Positions 1 through 6,128 of a stretch of DNA of 6,155 nt are shown here, piece after piece. Below the pieces are notes generated by a model. It was not told the origin of the DNA and ran no database searches. It saw only the letters and a program-made list of their open reading frames with translations. Each line of letters starts with the position of its first letter. The stretch's first letter is position 1. The DNA comes from Treponema sp. UBA4692 (GTDB lineage: Bacteria > Spirochaetota > Spirochaetia > Treponematales > Treponemataceae), in assembly GCA_002404895.1 (NCBI GenBank), contig DHKO01000029.1, forward strand, positions 1-6,155, read 5' to 3'. Both the position numbers and the translations under genes were made by a program.

Positions 1-112
1 CAACTTGATATTACAATCTACCACGTTTCGATTTTTCTAAATTTTTTGTTGTTTAATAGAAAAATTATCAAAAAATATGTTATATTTGTTTTTAATTTTT
101 TGGGAGGCTGTT
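1..112 (+). promoter_or_regulatory. AT-rich leader upstream of the methyltransferase gene
   Basis: This stretch is very AT-rich, has no convincing coding frame, and should hold the promoter of the restriction-modification pair. TATATT at 81-86 and TATGTT at 76-81 resemble -10 boxes, and TTGTTT at 49-54 resembles a -35, but the spacers are too long to name a promoter. No C-protein (controller) gene or C-box-like repeat is visible. Confidence 0.3.
102..107 (+). promoter_or_regulatory. Ribosome binding site that sets a TTG start
   Basis: GGGAGG lies 5 nt before TTG at 113-115. This favours the TTG over the in-frame ATG at 77, which has no Shine-Dalgarno sequence and would add 12 hydrophobic residues ahead of motif I that this family does not need. 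Confidence 0.75.
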
Positions 113-1081
113 TTGAACTGCATTGAAATCTGCGCAGGAGCAGGCGGACAGGCTTTGGGACTTTCTCAGGCCGGTTTTGAACATATTGCGCTTGTTGAGT
201 ACGAGTCTGATTATTGTGCGGTTCTAAAACAAAATCGTCCTGACTGGAATGTTATCTGTGAAGATATGAGAAAATTTTCAGGTCTTCCTTACAAAAATGC
301 AATAGACCTTCTTGCAGGCGGTGTTCCTTGTCCGCCTTTTTCCGTCGCAGGCAAGCAGCTTGGAAATTCTGACGAGCGAGATTTGTTTCCCGAGGCGATT
401 CGTCTTATAAAAGAAATAAATCCTAAAACTGTAATGCTGGAAAATGTAAAAGGATTTCTTGACCCGAAATTTGATTCTTACCGCTCTGAAATTTTGGATA
501 AGATTCGTTTGCTTGGCTACAGTGTCCATATAAAGCTTTTGAATGCGTCGGATTACGGTGTTCCTCAGTTAAGACCTAGAATTGTTATTGTTGCAATAAG
601 AAATGATTTGCAGGACTGTTTCAGCTATCCTGTTCCTTTTTCTGCGCAGAAAAATACAGTCGGAGACGCGCTTGCGGATTTGATGAAAGAAAAAGGCTGG
701 AGCGGAGCAGATGACTGGGTAAAAAAAGCCAATGCAATAGCTCCGACAATTGTCGGAGGCTCCAAGAAACATGGCGGCCCTGACTTGGGACCTGTCAGAG
801 CCAGAAAGGCATGGGCGGAGCTGGGAGTTGATGGCAAAGGCATTGCAAATGAAGCTCCATCGGCTGATTTTGAGGGAATGCCGCGCCTAACTTCAAGAAT
901 GGTCGCTCGTATTCAAGGTTTTCCGGATTCCTGGAATTTTGGAAAAACAAAAACTAAGGCTTGCCGAATGATTGGCAACGCTTTTCCGCCGCCGGTTGCA
1001 AAGGCTGTAGGCGAAGAGATAATGAAGGTGTTAAAGAATAATGGAATCATTGCTGACTCAAGAGAGAACGAAGTACCATAA
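113..1081 (+). CDS. C5-cytosine DNA methyltransferase of a type II R-M system, probably GCCGGC-specific
   Basis: This enzyme moves a methyl group from S-adenosylmethionine to C5 of cytosine in a short DNA target, protecting DNA from the partner nuclease. From the TTG start it is 322 residues, a normal size for a compact M.HhaI-type enzyme. The motifs come in the usual order: motif I EICAGAGG (5-12), motif II Glu29, motif IV with catalytic Cys73 in PCPPFS, motif VI ENV (110-112), motif VIII QLRPR (152-156), then a target-recognition region, motif IX with LTSRM and GFPD (ends 272), and motif X with GNAFPPP (288-294). The recognition region contains VGGSKKHGGPDLGP, which I associate with methyltransferases paired with NgoMIV/NaeI-like enzymes. 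The target GCCGGC is inferred from the neighbouring nuclease, not read from this protein. No catalytic motif is damaged, so the enzyme is probably active. Its 3' end overlaps the nuclease gene by 41 bp, so the two are co-transcribed. Confidence 0.93.
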   Translation: MNCIEICAGAGGQALGLSQAGFEHIALVEYESDYCAVLKQNRPDWNVICEDMRKFSGLPYKNAIDLLAGGVPCPPFSVAGKQLGNSDERDLFPEAIRLIKEINPKTVMLENVKGFLDPKFDSYRSEILDKIRLLGYSVHIKLLNASDYGVPQLRPRIVIVAIRNDLQDCFSYPVPFSAQKNTVGDALADLMKEKGWSGADDWVKKANAIAPTIVGGSKKHGGPDLGPVRARKAWAELGVDGKGIANEAPSADFEGMPRLTSRMVARIQGFPDSWNFGKTKTKACRMIGNAFPPPVAKAVGEEIMKVLKNNGIIADSRENEVP

Positions 1082-1897
1082 ATCACTGCTTGAAAACGGC
1101 GTTCTGACCATAGACAGCCACGGAGTTCCGAGCAATGCGGACAAGTCTTCAAGACTGTCGATTTCTATTGCCAACGGAATCGCGGAAATTCTTATGGCTG
1201 AAACTGCGGAAAAAGCAGTCGGTCAGACTTCCGGGGCTAAATTTGAGCAGATAAATATGGAATTTCTTTTGAACACATTTCCAAAGCTGCGGAATATCCG
1301 TCCGGGAATTTGGCATATCGTAAAACTAGGAAACAGAAATTCTATAAAGACAAGCAGTTTTGCCCAATATGAGCATCTTGAATATTTGAGCGAACTTACA
1401 AAAGCTGACGCAAGCTTGCCGCCAGCATGGGAAATGATTATATGGTCGCTCCTGATGTCGTGGTTTACCGAGAGCCTGTCGAGGATTCGGAGATAAACAA
1501 GTCTCAGCTGATTGTTGATGACAAGACTTCAAACTTGACATACTTACGGAAAAGCAATGGCGGTCTTCCGATTCTTCATGCGTCTATTTCTGCAAAATGG
1601 ACTATGAGAAGCGACCGCGCGCAAAACAGCAGAACAGAAGATTTGGGGCTGATTCGCAATCGGAAAGGGAATTTGCCGCACATTGTTGTTGTTACAGGAG
1701 AGCCGATGCCGTCGCGTCTTGCCTCGTTGGCTCTCGGAACTGGCGACATTGACTGTATGTATCATTTTGCCCTGTATGAATTGATAGAATCGGTGAAAGC
1801 CGCAAACGCTGAAGATTCGATAGAAATGCTGGAAGTCTTGATAAAAGGAAAGAGACTTAAAGATATAAGCGATTTGCCGTTGGATTTAGCTGTCTGA
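1041..1897 (+). pseudogene. NgoMIV-family type II restriction endonuclease (G^CCGGC), frameshifted
   Basis: NgoMIV-type enzymes are tetrameric, Mg2+-dependent nucleases that cut GCCGGC. One frame runs 1041-1496 and a second continues to TGA at 1895-1897. Joining them by restoring one base after TTG 1416-1418 (giving ...ASLAASMGNDY...) makes a 285-residue protein. It lines up end to end with NgoMIV (286 residues) as I remember it, including the start LTQER..HK.LL and the identical end GKRLKDISDLPLDLAV. In the joined numbering the expected active-site residues are present: Glu69, Asp139 in PD, Ser184-Ala-Lys186 (NgoMIV has SCK) and Glu200. The GC-recognition cluster Arg190, Asp192, Arg193 is also present. 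The start ATG 1041 has AAGGTG 10 nt upstream. Without correction, translation adds about 25 unrelated residues after residue 126 and stops at 1496, losing the catalytic core. The rest of the gene is undamaged, so the mutation is either very recent or a base-call error. Confidence 0.9.
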
Positions 1898-1956
1898 CTA
1901 TTTTTTCTAGCCAATATTTTTATAATTTTCTTCTCTATACAAATTGTCTGTTTTGT

Positions 1957-1979
1957 AAATTTTATCAGCAATAAAATTT
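1957..1979. repeat. Perfect AT-only inverted repeat (9-bp arms, 5-nt loop)
   Basis: AAATTTTAT at 1957-1965 and ATAAAATTT at 1971-1979 are perfect reverse complements around CAGCA. The dyad lies between the nuclease pseudogene and the hydrolase gene and touches the proposed -35 box at 1978. It could be an operator or a weak hairpin. It is not a standard terminator, because no T-run directly follows it. Confidence 0.5.
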
Positions 1980-2006
1980 GCCCCTGCCGCTTTTTTTGCT
2001 TATATT
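1978..2006 (+). promoter_or_regulatory. Candidate sigma-70 promoter of the serine hydrolase gene
   Basis: TTGCCC at 1978-1983 (4 of 6 consensus positions) and TATATT at 2001-2006 (5 of 6) are separated by exactly 17 bp. Transcription would begin near 2013, leaving a leader of about 74 nt. TATAAT at 1921-1926 is a rival -10 but has no good -35 in front of it. Confidence 0.45.
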
Positions 2007-2074
2007 TGATTATGTTGTTGGTCTCATCTGTTTTTCTTCTTTTGCCTTGCAGCGGCTTTTATAAAAAATCTTCT

Positions 2075-2079
2075 GGAGG
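2075..2079 (+). promoter_or_regulatory. Ribosome binding site of the serine hydrolase gene
   Basis: GGAGG lies 7 nt before ATG 2087 and fixes that start. The in-frame upstream TTG at 2006 lacks a Shine-Dalgarno sequence, falls inside the proposed -10 box, and would bury the signal peptide behind 27 extra residues. Confidence 0.8.
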
Positions 2080-2086
2080 CTGTTTT

Positions 2087-3400
2087 ATGAAAAAATCTCT
2101 TGTTGTTCTTGGTTTTCTCGTTTTTGGAGGCGTTATGTCATTTTCACAAAATTATCCGGACGCGCAGCAGACTTTGCCCGACGCGATGGGCTGGATGCAA
2201 GGATTTCCGCTGTCCAAGGAAAAGACGCTTCATGCTTCGGACGGCTCGTTCTTTGAGTTTCCGGCTTTGCGCTACAGCGTGAACCACATGAGGGAGTTTT
2301 TTCCTACGCGGAATGTCTCGGCAGGCGGCGGCAAAAAATACCAGCTAAAAACAAAACTTGACCCTGCGATTGGAAACGTAACTTTCACGCCGTGGGATTC
2401 AGACAAGCTGATGACTTTTGAGGAGTCGCTCGGCGCAAACTATACCGACGGAATCATCGTCATGCACAAGGGAAAAATCGTCTACGAAAAATACCCTGCA
2501 GGCTTGCGCCCGGACGGACTTCACGCGGCAATGTCTGTGAGCAAGTCGTTCACGGGAACAATCGCTTCAATCCTTGTGGCGGACGGCAAGCTCGACCCTA
2601 CGAAAAAAGTGGCTGAATACATTCCAGAACTGAAAGATTCTGGCTTTGCGGATGCGACCGTGCAGCAGGTTATGGACATGACAACCGCGATTAAATACAG
2701 CGAGGACTACAACGACCCGGACGCGGAAATCTGGGCGTACTCGGCGGCAGGAAACGTGTTCCGCCCGGCAGACTACAAAGGCCCGCAAAACTACTACGAG
2801 TATCTTGCGACTGTGAAAAAACTTGCAGACGAAGAGCACGGAGACGCTTTCGGCTACAGAACTGTGAACACGGAGCTTCTTGCCTGGATTTGCTCGCGCG
2901 TAACAGGGCAGGGGCTTGCGGACATGGTTTCAGAGATGATTTGGAAGCCACTTGGCGCGCATTACGACGGCTATTATCAGGTTGACCCTTCTGGAATCGC
3001 ATTCGCAGGCGGCGGCTTTGACTTGAATCTTCGCGATATGGCTGCTTTCGGCGAGATGATGAGAAACGGCGGAAAGTTTAATGGAAAACAAGTGATTCCA
3101 GCAGCAGCTGTAAATGACATTGCGACCGGCGGAACTTCCGAGGAATACAAGGCGGTGTTTGCAAATGGTGGCTATCCAAAATTGCAGGGCTGGAGCTACC
3201 ACAATATGTGGTGGATTACAAACAACTCGCACGGAGCATACATGGCGCGCGGCGTTCATGGGCAGGCAATCTACATTGACCCGGCGGCCCAGATGGTGAT
3301 TGCGCGTTTTGCTTCGACTTACTACGCCTCGAACAAGTACATCGATCCGCTTTCAATTCCGGCTTACGAGGCTGTCGCGGAATATCTGATTAAAAAATGA
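2087..3400 (+). CDS. Exported serine hydrolase, beta-lactamase/NylB-like family
   Basis: From ATG 2087 the protein has 437 residues. The N-terminus has Lys-Lys followed by a hydrophobic stretch (about 5-18), a signal peptide, so it should act in the periplasm or at the membrane; the cleavage site is not clear. The rest is a class C beta-lactamase-type hydrolase (PF00144). The nucleophile and base are Ser150 and Lys153 in SVSK, the Tyr motif is GYRTVNTELL (Tyr257), and a late HGQ motif is at 391-393. The segments MGWMQGFP (34-41), the GFDLNLRDMAAFG region (310-322) and the YHNMWWITNN region (371-380) resemble 6-aminohexanoate-dimer hydrolase (NylB-like) proteins and related esterases. The natural substrate cannot be read from the sequence: an ester, a small amide or a peptidoglycan peptide are all possible, and true beta-lactamase activity is not implied. 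Compared with the R-M genes, the sequence is visibly richer in GC. A hairpin follows 11 nt after the stop. Confidence 0.9.
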   Translation: MKKSLVVLGFLVFGGVMSFSQNYPDAQQTLPDAMGWMQGFPLSKEKTLHASDGSFFEFPALRYSVNHMREFFPTRNVSAGGGKKYQLKTKLDPAIGNVTFTPWDSDKLMTFEESLGANYTDGIIVMHKGKIVYEKYPAGLRPDGLHAAMSVSKSFTGTIASILVADGKLDPTKKVAEYIPELKDSGFADATVQQVMDMTTAIKYSEDYNDPDAEIWAYSAAGNVFRPADYKGPQNYYEYLATVKKLADEEHGDAFGYRTVNTELLAWICSRVTGQGLADMVSEMIWKPLGAHYDGYYQVDPSGIAFAGGGFDLNLRDMAAFGEMMRNGGKFNGKQVIPAAAVNDIATGGTSEEYKAVFANGGYPKLQGWSYHNMWWITNNSHGAYMARGVHGQAIYIDPAAQMVIARFASTYYASNKYIDPLSIPAYEAVAEYLIKK

Positions 3401-3411
3401 GGATTTTAAGG

Positions 3412-3439
3412 AATGAAGGGCGGCTGTCCGCCCTTCATT
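3412..3439 (+). terminator. 12-bp perfect hairpin after the hydrolase gene
   Basis: AATGAAGGGCGG (3412-3423) pairs perfectly with CCGCCCTTCATT (3428-3439) around a CTGT loop; one G-T and one G-C pair can extend it outward. The T-run after it is short (ATTTC), so termination may be partial. The hairpin ends only 6 nt before the Shine-Dalgarno sequence of the next gene, so read-through transcripts would carry it in the next gene's leader. Confidence 0.65.
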
Positions 3440-3455
3440 TCAAATAGGAGCTTTT

Positions 3456-3800
3456 ATGGCATATTCAGGATTCGACGGAATCATAATCGCGTTCTCATCT
3501 CTTTTTATCATCGGAATCTTTCATCCGATTGTCATAAAAGGCGAATATTACTTCTCTGAAAAAATCTGGCCGCTCTTTCTCGTTGCCGGGCTTTTATTGT
3601 GCGTATTTTCTGTCTTTACGAGCGGAATTGTCTCCGTGATTCTCGCCCTGACAGGAAGCGCGTGCCTTTGGAGCATAAAGGAGCTGAAAGAGCAGACAAA
3701 ACGCGTCGAGAAAGGCTGGTTTCCAAAAAACGAGCGGAGAAAAGGCATAGCGAAAAGCAAGACAGTAAATGATGAAATCAAAGACGAGAAGAAAAAATGA
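3456..3800 (+). CDS. DUF4491 family small membrane protein
   Basis: This is a 114-residue inner-membrane protein of unknown function. The start ATG 3456 has AGGAG 5 nt upstream. Three hydrophobic helices are visible at about 8-24, 38-54 and 57-74, followed by a highly charged, Lys-rich cytoplasmic-looking tail (75-114). The family signature blocks I recognise from DUF4491 are FHPIVIKGEYYF (22-33), LWSIKEL (71-77) and RVEKGWFPKN (83-92). Length and layout fit the family, though the charged tail from about residue 93 looks longer and more variable than the core. It lies 55 nt after the hydrolase gene on the same strand and may be reached by read-through of the hairpin. No own promoter is obvious in the gap. 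Nothing in the sequence tells what it does. Confidence 0.85.
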   Translation: MAYSGFDGIIIAFSSLFIIGIFHPIVIKGEYYFSEKIWPLFLVAGLLLCVFSVFTSGIVSVILALTGSACLWSIKELKEQTKRVEKGWFPKNERRKGIAKSKTVNDEIKDEKKK

Positions 3801-3807
3801 AAAAATC

Positions 3808-4112
3808 GCCTGGAAAATAATTCCGTTTGCTGAAAGCGTTTAATTTCTTCCTGCGGAATATTTCCGTTTGATAAAAGTATGTGATTTCTAGTCGCGGAAA
3901 AATTCCGTTTGTCGAAAGCAAGCAAATTCTTCCTGTGGAATTATTCCGCTTGTCGAAAGCAAGCAAATTCTAGTCGCAGAAAAATTCCCTTTTATGAAAG
4001 CACGAAAATTCTAGTCGCGGAATCATTCCGTTTGATAAAAGTAGGTAATTTCTAGTTGCGGAATTATTCCGTTTGCTGAAAATAATCGCTTTTGATTTGC
4101 GGAATCATGTTG
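3808..4112. repeat. Tandem array of 41-bp repeats (seven units plus a partial eighth)
   Basis: This array fills nearly all of the 327 bp between the converging DUF4491 and MATE genes. Unit starts are 3808, 3849, 3890, 3931, 3972, 4013 and 4054, each exactly 41 bp, with a partial unit from 4095. The shared core is about GCGGAATnATTCCGTTTG, containing a dyad CGGAAT-n-ATTCCG that is perfect in the units at 4013 and 4054. It is followed by a more variable part around GAAAG and a conserved ATTTCT/AATTCT end. Units 1, 2 and 4 carry CCTG before the dyad, while 3, 5, 6 and 7 carry AGTC or AGTT. The units at 3890 and 3931 are identical over their last 22 bases, which suggests a late duplication. The edges are the most degenerate, as expected for an old array renewed from the middle. 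The 41-bp period is not a multiple of 3 and stops occur in the frames, so it is non-coding. Confidence 0.92.
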
Positions 4113-4127
4113 CTCTTTCCTTGTTCC

Positions 4128-5447
4128 TTATCTCATATCCCTTTTCAAAAGAAAAATCCCAAGAATATCCGCAAGCGTCCAGCCAATCGGGATGCTAAGC
4201 CAGATTCCGTTCACGCCGATTGCCGGAACTGCCGAGAGCGTGTAGGCAAGAAGAACGCGCGTTCCGAGCGAGGCGACCGTAAGCACGACCGACACTGCGG
4301 GTTTTTGAACCGCGCGGAAATATCCGTAGAAAAGGAAAAGAAAGCCAATCAGACAGTAGAAAACGCCCTCTGTCCTAAGATACTGAGTTCCGATTCTGAT
4401 TACATTCTCGTCGCTTGTGAAAATAGCGGTCAGCTGCCCCGCAAAAATGAATACCGCCGCGCTTATAACCGCGCAGAAAACCGCCACAGAAGCCGCGCTT
4501 GTCTTTATTCCGCTTTTGATTCTTCCGTATTTTTTTGCTCCGTGGTTTTGCGCCACAAAAGTCGAGAACGCGTTTCCAAAATCCTGGGCAGGCGAGTAGG
4601 CAAGAGTGTCGATTTTGACTGCCGCCGCAAAAGCCGCCATCACTTCCGTTCCGAACGAGTTCACCCGCCCCTGAACCAGCAAAATTCCAAAATTCATAAT
4701 CGACTGCTGGAGAGAAGTGAGAAAGGCGAGCGAGAAAATCGGCTTTAGAAAGCTTTTTTCAAATCTCATATTCCCGGCATCGAATCTTAGAACCGGAGCG
4801 TTTTTCATCGCGTAAAAAAGAAGTCCTGCCGCCGAAACGTACTGCGAAATGACTGTAGCCGCCGCCGCGCCTTTTATCCCCCAGCCGAAAAAGGCGACAA
4901 AGAGAATGTCGAGAACTGTGTTCAAAACCGCCGAAACCGCAAGAAAAATCAGAGCCGCGCTTGAATTTCCGACCGCTCGTAGTGACGACGCATAGTAATT
5001 GTAGAGAAAAACCGCAGGAATTCCCGAGAAAATCACAAGAAGATAGCTTTTCAACGGCAGAAAAACTTCTGCCGGAGTCTGCAAAACAAGAAGAAGCGGA
5101 TTTATCAGAATGTAGACAACAGCGAGAAGAACAGCCGTGAAAGCCGCGATTATCGAGAAAGACATGAAGTTCCCGGTTTTAAGCTCATCAATGTCTTTTT
5201 TCCCGAGCGCGATTGAAAGAAAAGCTCCGCTTCCCATCGAAAGACCTGTCAGAACCGAGGTCAGAAAAACCATCAGCGTGTAGGCAGAGCCGACCGCCGC
5301 AAGCGGCTCTTTTCCAAGAAACCGCCCGACAATCAGAGTGTCTGTGATGTTGTAGCACTGCTGGAGAACATTTCCAATCATCAGCGGAACTGTGAACGCG
5401 AGAAGCGACTTTGCTATGCTTCCGCTTGTAAAGTCTGTCTGCCTCAC
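4128..5447 (-). CDS. MATE family efflux transporter
   Basis: The predicted inner-membrane antiporter has 439 residues, the normal MATE length, with a pattern of about twelve hydrophobic helices in two halves. Such proteins export drugs or metabolites in exchange for Na+ or H+; the cargo cannot be told here. Recognisable blocks are CYNITDTLIVGRFLG (31-45) with the following LAAVGSA, the loop motif LYNYYASSLRAVGNS (148-162), GIKGAAAATVIS (190-201), and the second-half block FGNAFSTFVAQNHGAKKYG (290-308). The start is GTG at 5447, overlapping the stop of the upstream UPF0340 gene (GTGA). Only a weak AAGAGA precedes it, so translation is probably coupled to the upstream gene. TAA is at 4128-4130. 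No separate terminator is visible after it; the repeat array comes 15 bp later. Confidence 0.93.
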   Translation of the reverse strand: MRQTDFTSGSIAKSLLAFTVPLMIGNVLQQCYNITDTLIVGRFLGKEPLAAVGSAYTLMVFLTSVLTGLSMGSGAFLSIALGKKDIDELKTGNFMSFSIIAAFTAVLLAVVYILINPLLLVLQTPAEVFLPLKSYLLVIFSGIPAVFLYNYYASSLRAVGNSSAALIFLAVSAVLNTVLDILFVAFFGWGIKGAAAATVISQYVSAAGLLFYAMKNAPVLRFDAGNMRFEKSFLKPIFSLAFLTSLQQSIMNFGILLVQGRVNSFGTEVMAAFAAAVKIDTLAYSPAQDFGNAFSTFVAQNHGAKKYGRIKSGIKTSAASVAVFCAVISAAVFIFAGQLTAIFTSDENVIRIGTQYLRTEGVFYCLIGFLFLFYGYFRAVQKPAVSVVLTVASLGTRVLLAYTLSAVPAIGVNGIWLSIPIGWTLADILGIFLLKRDMR

Positions 5448-6037
5448 TTCTCTTGCTTTTCCGCTGTGTATCTTGCCCGCTCGCCGCCAATCAGCTTCGG
5501 CCGTGAGTAAGCCGCTGTAACATAAGCCTTGCCTACGAATTTCTGCTCCGGGTGGACTGGAACCGCGACTTCCTTCAGGTGCATTCCGATCAGAGTGCTT
5601 CCGATGTCAACTCCTGCGCTTGCACGGACGTGCTCCACGACAACCGGCTCCTTGAATCCATAATATGCCGCAGTCGCGAACGAGCCGCCTCCATGAATCC
5701 ACGGCACAACGCAAACCTCGTCAAGGCCGTATTTTTCGACGCACTCTCGCTCAACAACAAGCGCGCGGTTCAAATGCTCGCAGCACTGGCACGCAAGAAA
5801 AATTCCCTTTTCGGACAAAATCCGATTTGCAGTCTCAAAAATCGCTTTTCCGATTTCCGCGCTAGAATCCTTTCCGATTGAGCCGCCTGCAACCTCGCTC
5901 GTCGAGCAGCCGATTACAAAAACCGCGCCTTTTTTTTGCGGGTGAGAAGCGAGCAGATTTGTGATTATCTTTTCTGTCTGGCATGAAATCTCCAGAAGAT
6001 TTTCCGCCGCTGTATTTTTGTTTTCGTTCGTATTCAT
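5444..6037 (-). CDS. UPF0340 / DUF436 (TIGR01440) family protein, YwlG-like
   Basis: This is a 197-residue soluble protein of the UPF0340 family (B. subtilis YwlG, about 180 residues), whose biochemical role is not established. Family blocks are easy to see: GCSTSEVAG (43-51), CCEHLNRALVVE (85-96; YwlG has GCEHLNRALVVE), AGVDIGSTLIGMHLK (141-155), VAVPV (157-161) and RPKLIGG (179-185). Conserved Cys44 and the Cys-His pair of CEH (86-88) could serve catalysis or metal binding; that is inference. The extra N-terminal residues (about 1-13) are polar and not part of the family core. ATG 6037 has no Shine-Dalgarno sequence and sits just 10 bp after a -10 box, so the gene is probably read from a leaderless or nearly leaderless mRNA. 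Its TGA shares 4 nt with the GTG of the MATE gene, which puts both in one operon. Confidence 0.92.
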   Translation of the reverse strand: MNTNENKNTAAENLLEISCQTEKIITNLLASHPQKKGAVFVIGCSTSEVAGGSIGKDSSAEIGKAIFETANRILSEKGIFLACQCCEHLNRALVVERECVEKYGLDEVCVVPWIHGGGSFATAAYYGFKEPVVVEHVRASAGVDIGSTLIGMHLKEVAVPVHPEQKFVGKAYVTAAYSRPKLIGGERARYTAEKQEK

Positions 6038-6046
6038 AACAGGAAG

Positions 6047-6075
6047 ATTATAGCGAGTTTTTTAGTCTGTGTGAA
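6047..6075 (-). promoter_or_regulatory. Near-consensus sigma-70 promoter of the UPF0340-MATE operon
   Basis: On the minus strand, TTCACA (6075-6070, 5 of 6 consensus) and TATAAT (6052-6047, 6 of 6) are 17 bp apart. The expected start is the G at about 6040, only 3 nt before ATG 6037. This is the best promoter in the window. Confidence 0.75.
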
Positions 6076-6099
6076 ACGCAAGAAAAAACGAAATGCCAT

Positions 6100-6128
6100 A
6101 AAAAATTGGCGGTTGTCGGCAAGCCGCC
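6100..6128 (-). terminator. Intrinsic terminator of a minus-strand gene beyond the window
   Basis: Read on the minus strand, GGCGG (6128-6124) can pair with CCGCC (6112-6108), and the stem extends inward by TTG/CAA with one bulged base. It is followed by AATTTTTT (6107-6100). GC-rich stem plus T-run is the classic rho-independent form. It would end transcription of a gene to the right before the UPF0340 promoter begins. Minus-strand stops (TGA, TAG) between 6155 and 6130 show that no coding frame needs to run through it. Confidence 0.6.

Noticed and set aside
77..112. ATG at 77 as the methyltransferase start
   Set aside because: It has no ribosome binding site and adds a hydrophobic stretch before motif I. 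The TTG at 113 has GGGAGG at correct spacing.
1411..1424. Programmed -1 ribosomal frameshift in the nuclease gene
   Set aside because: No X XXY YYZ slippery heptamer is present at the junction, and the family is normally a single uninterrupted frame.
1427..1897. Independent gene starting at ATG 1427
   Set aside because: It is the C-terminal half of the NgoMIV-type enzyme. There is no Shine-Dalgarno sequence before 1427, and the family match continues across the junction into the upstream frame.
3548..3966. Minus-strand reading frames of 125 and 62 residues that start with the same MLAFDKRN within the repeats
   Set aside because: The shared start comes from the repeat itself. The frames run antisense through DUF4491 or across units whose 41-bp period breaks any coding phase, and no ribosome binding site was seen.
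3808..4112. CRISPR array
   Set aside because: The units are contiguous 41-bp repeats. The segments between conserved cores are variants of each other rather than unique spacers, and no cas gene is nearby.
4092..4748. 218-residue plus-strand frame
   Set aside because: It is antisense to the MATE gene, rich in Arg, Lys and Ser as expected for a shadow frame, and resembles no family I know.
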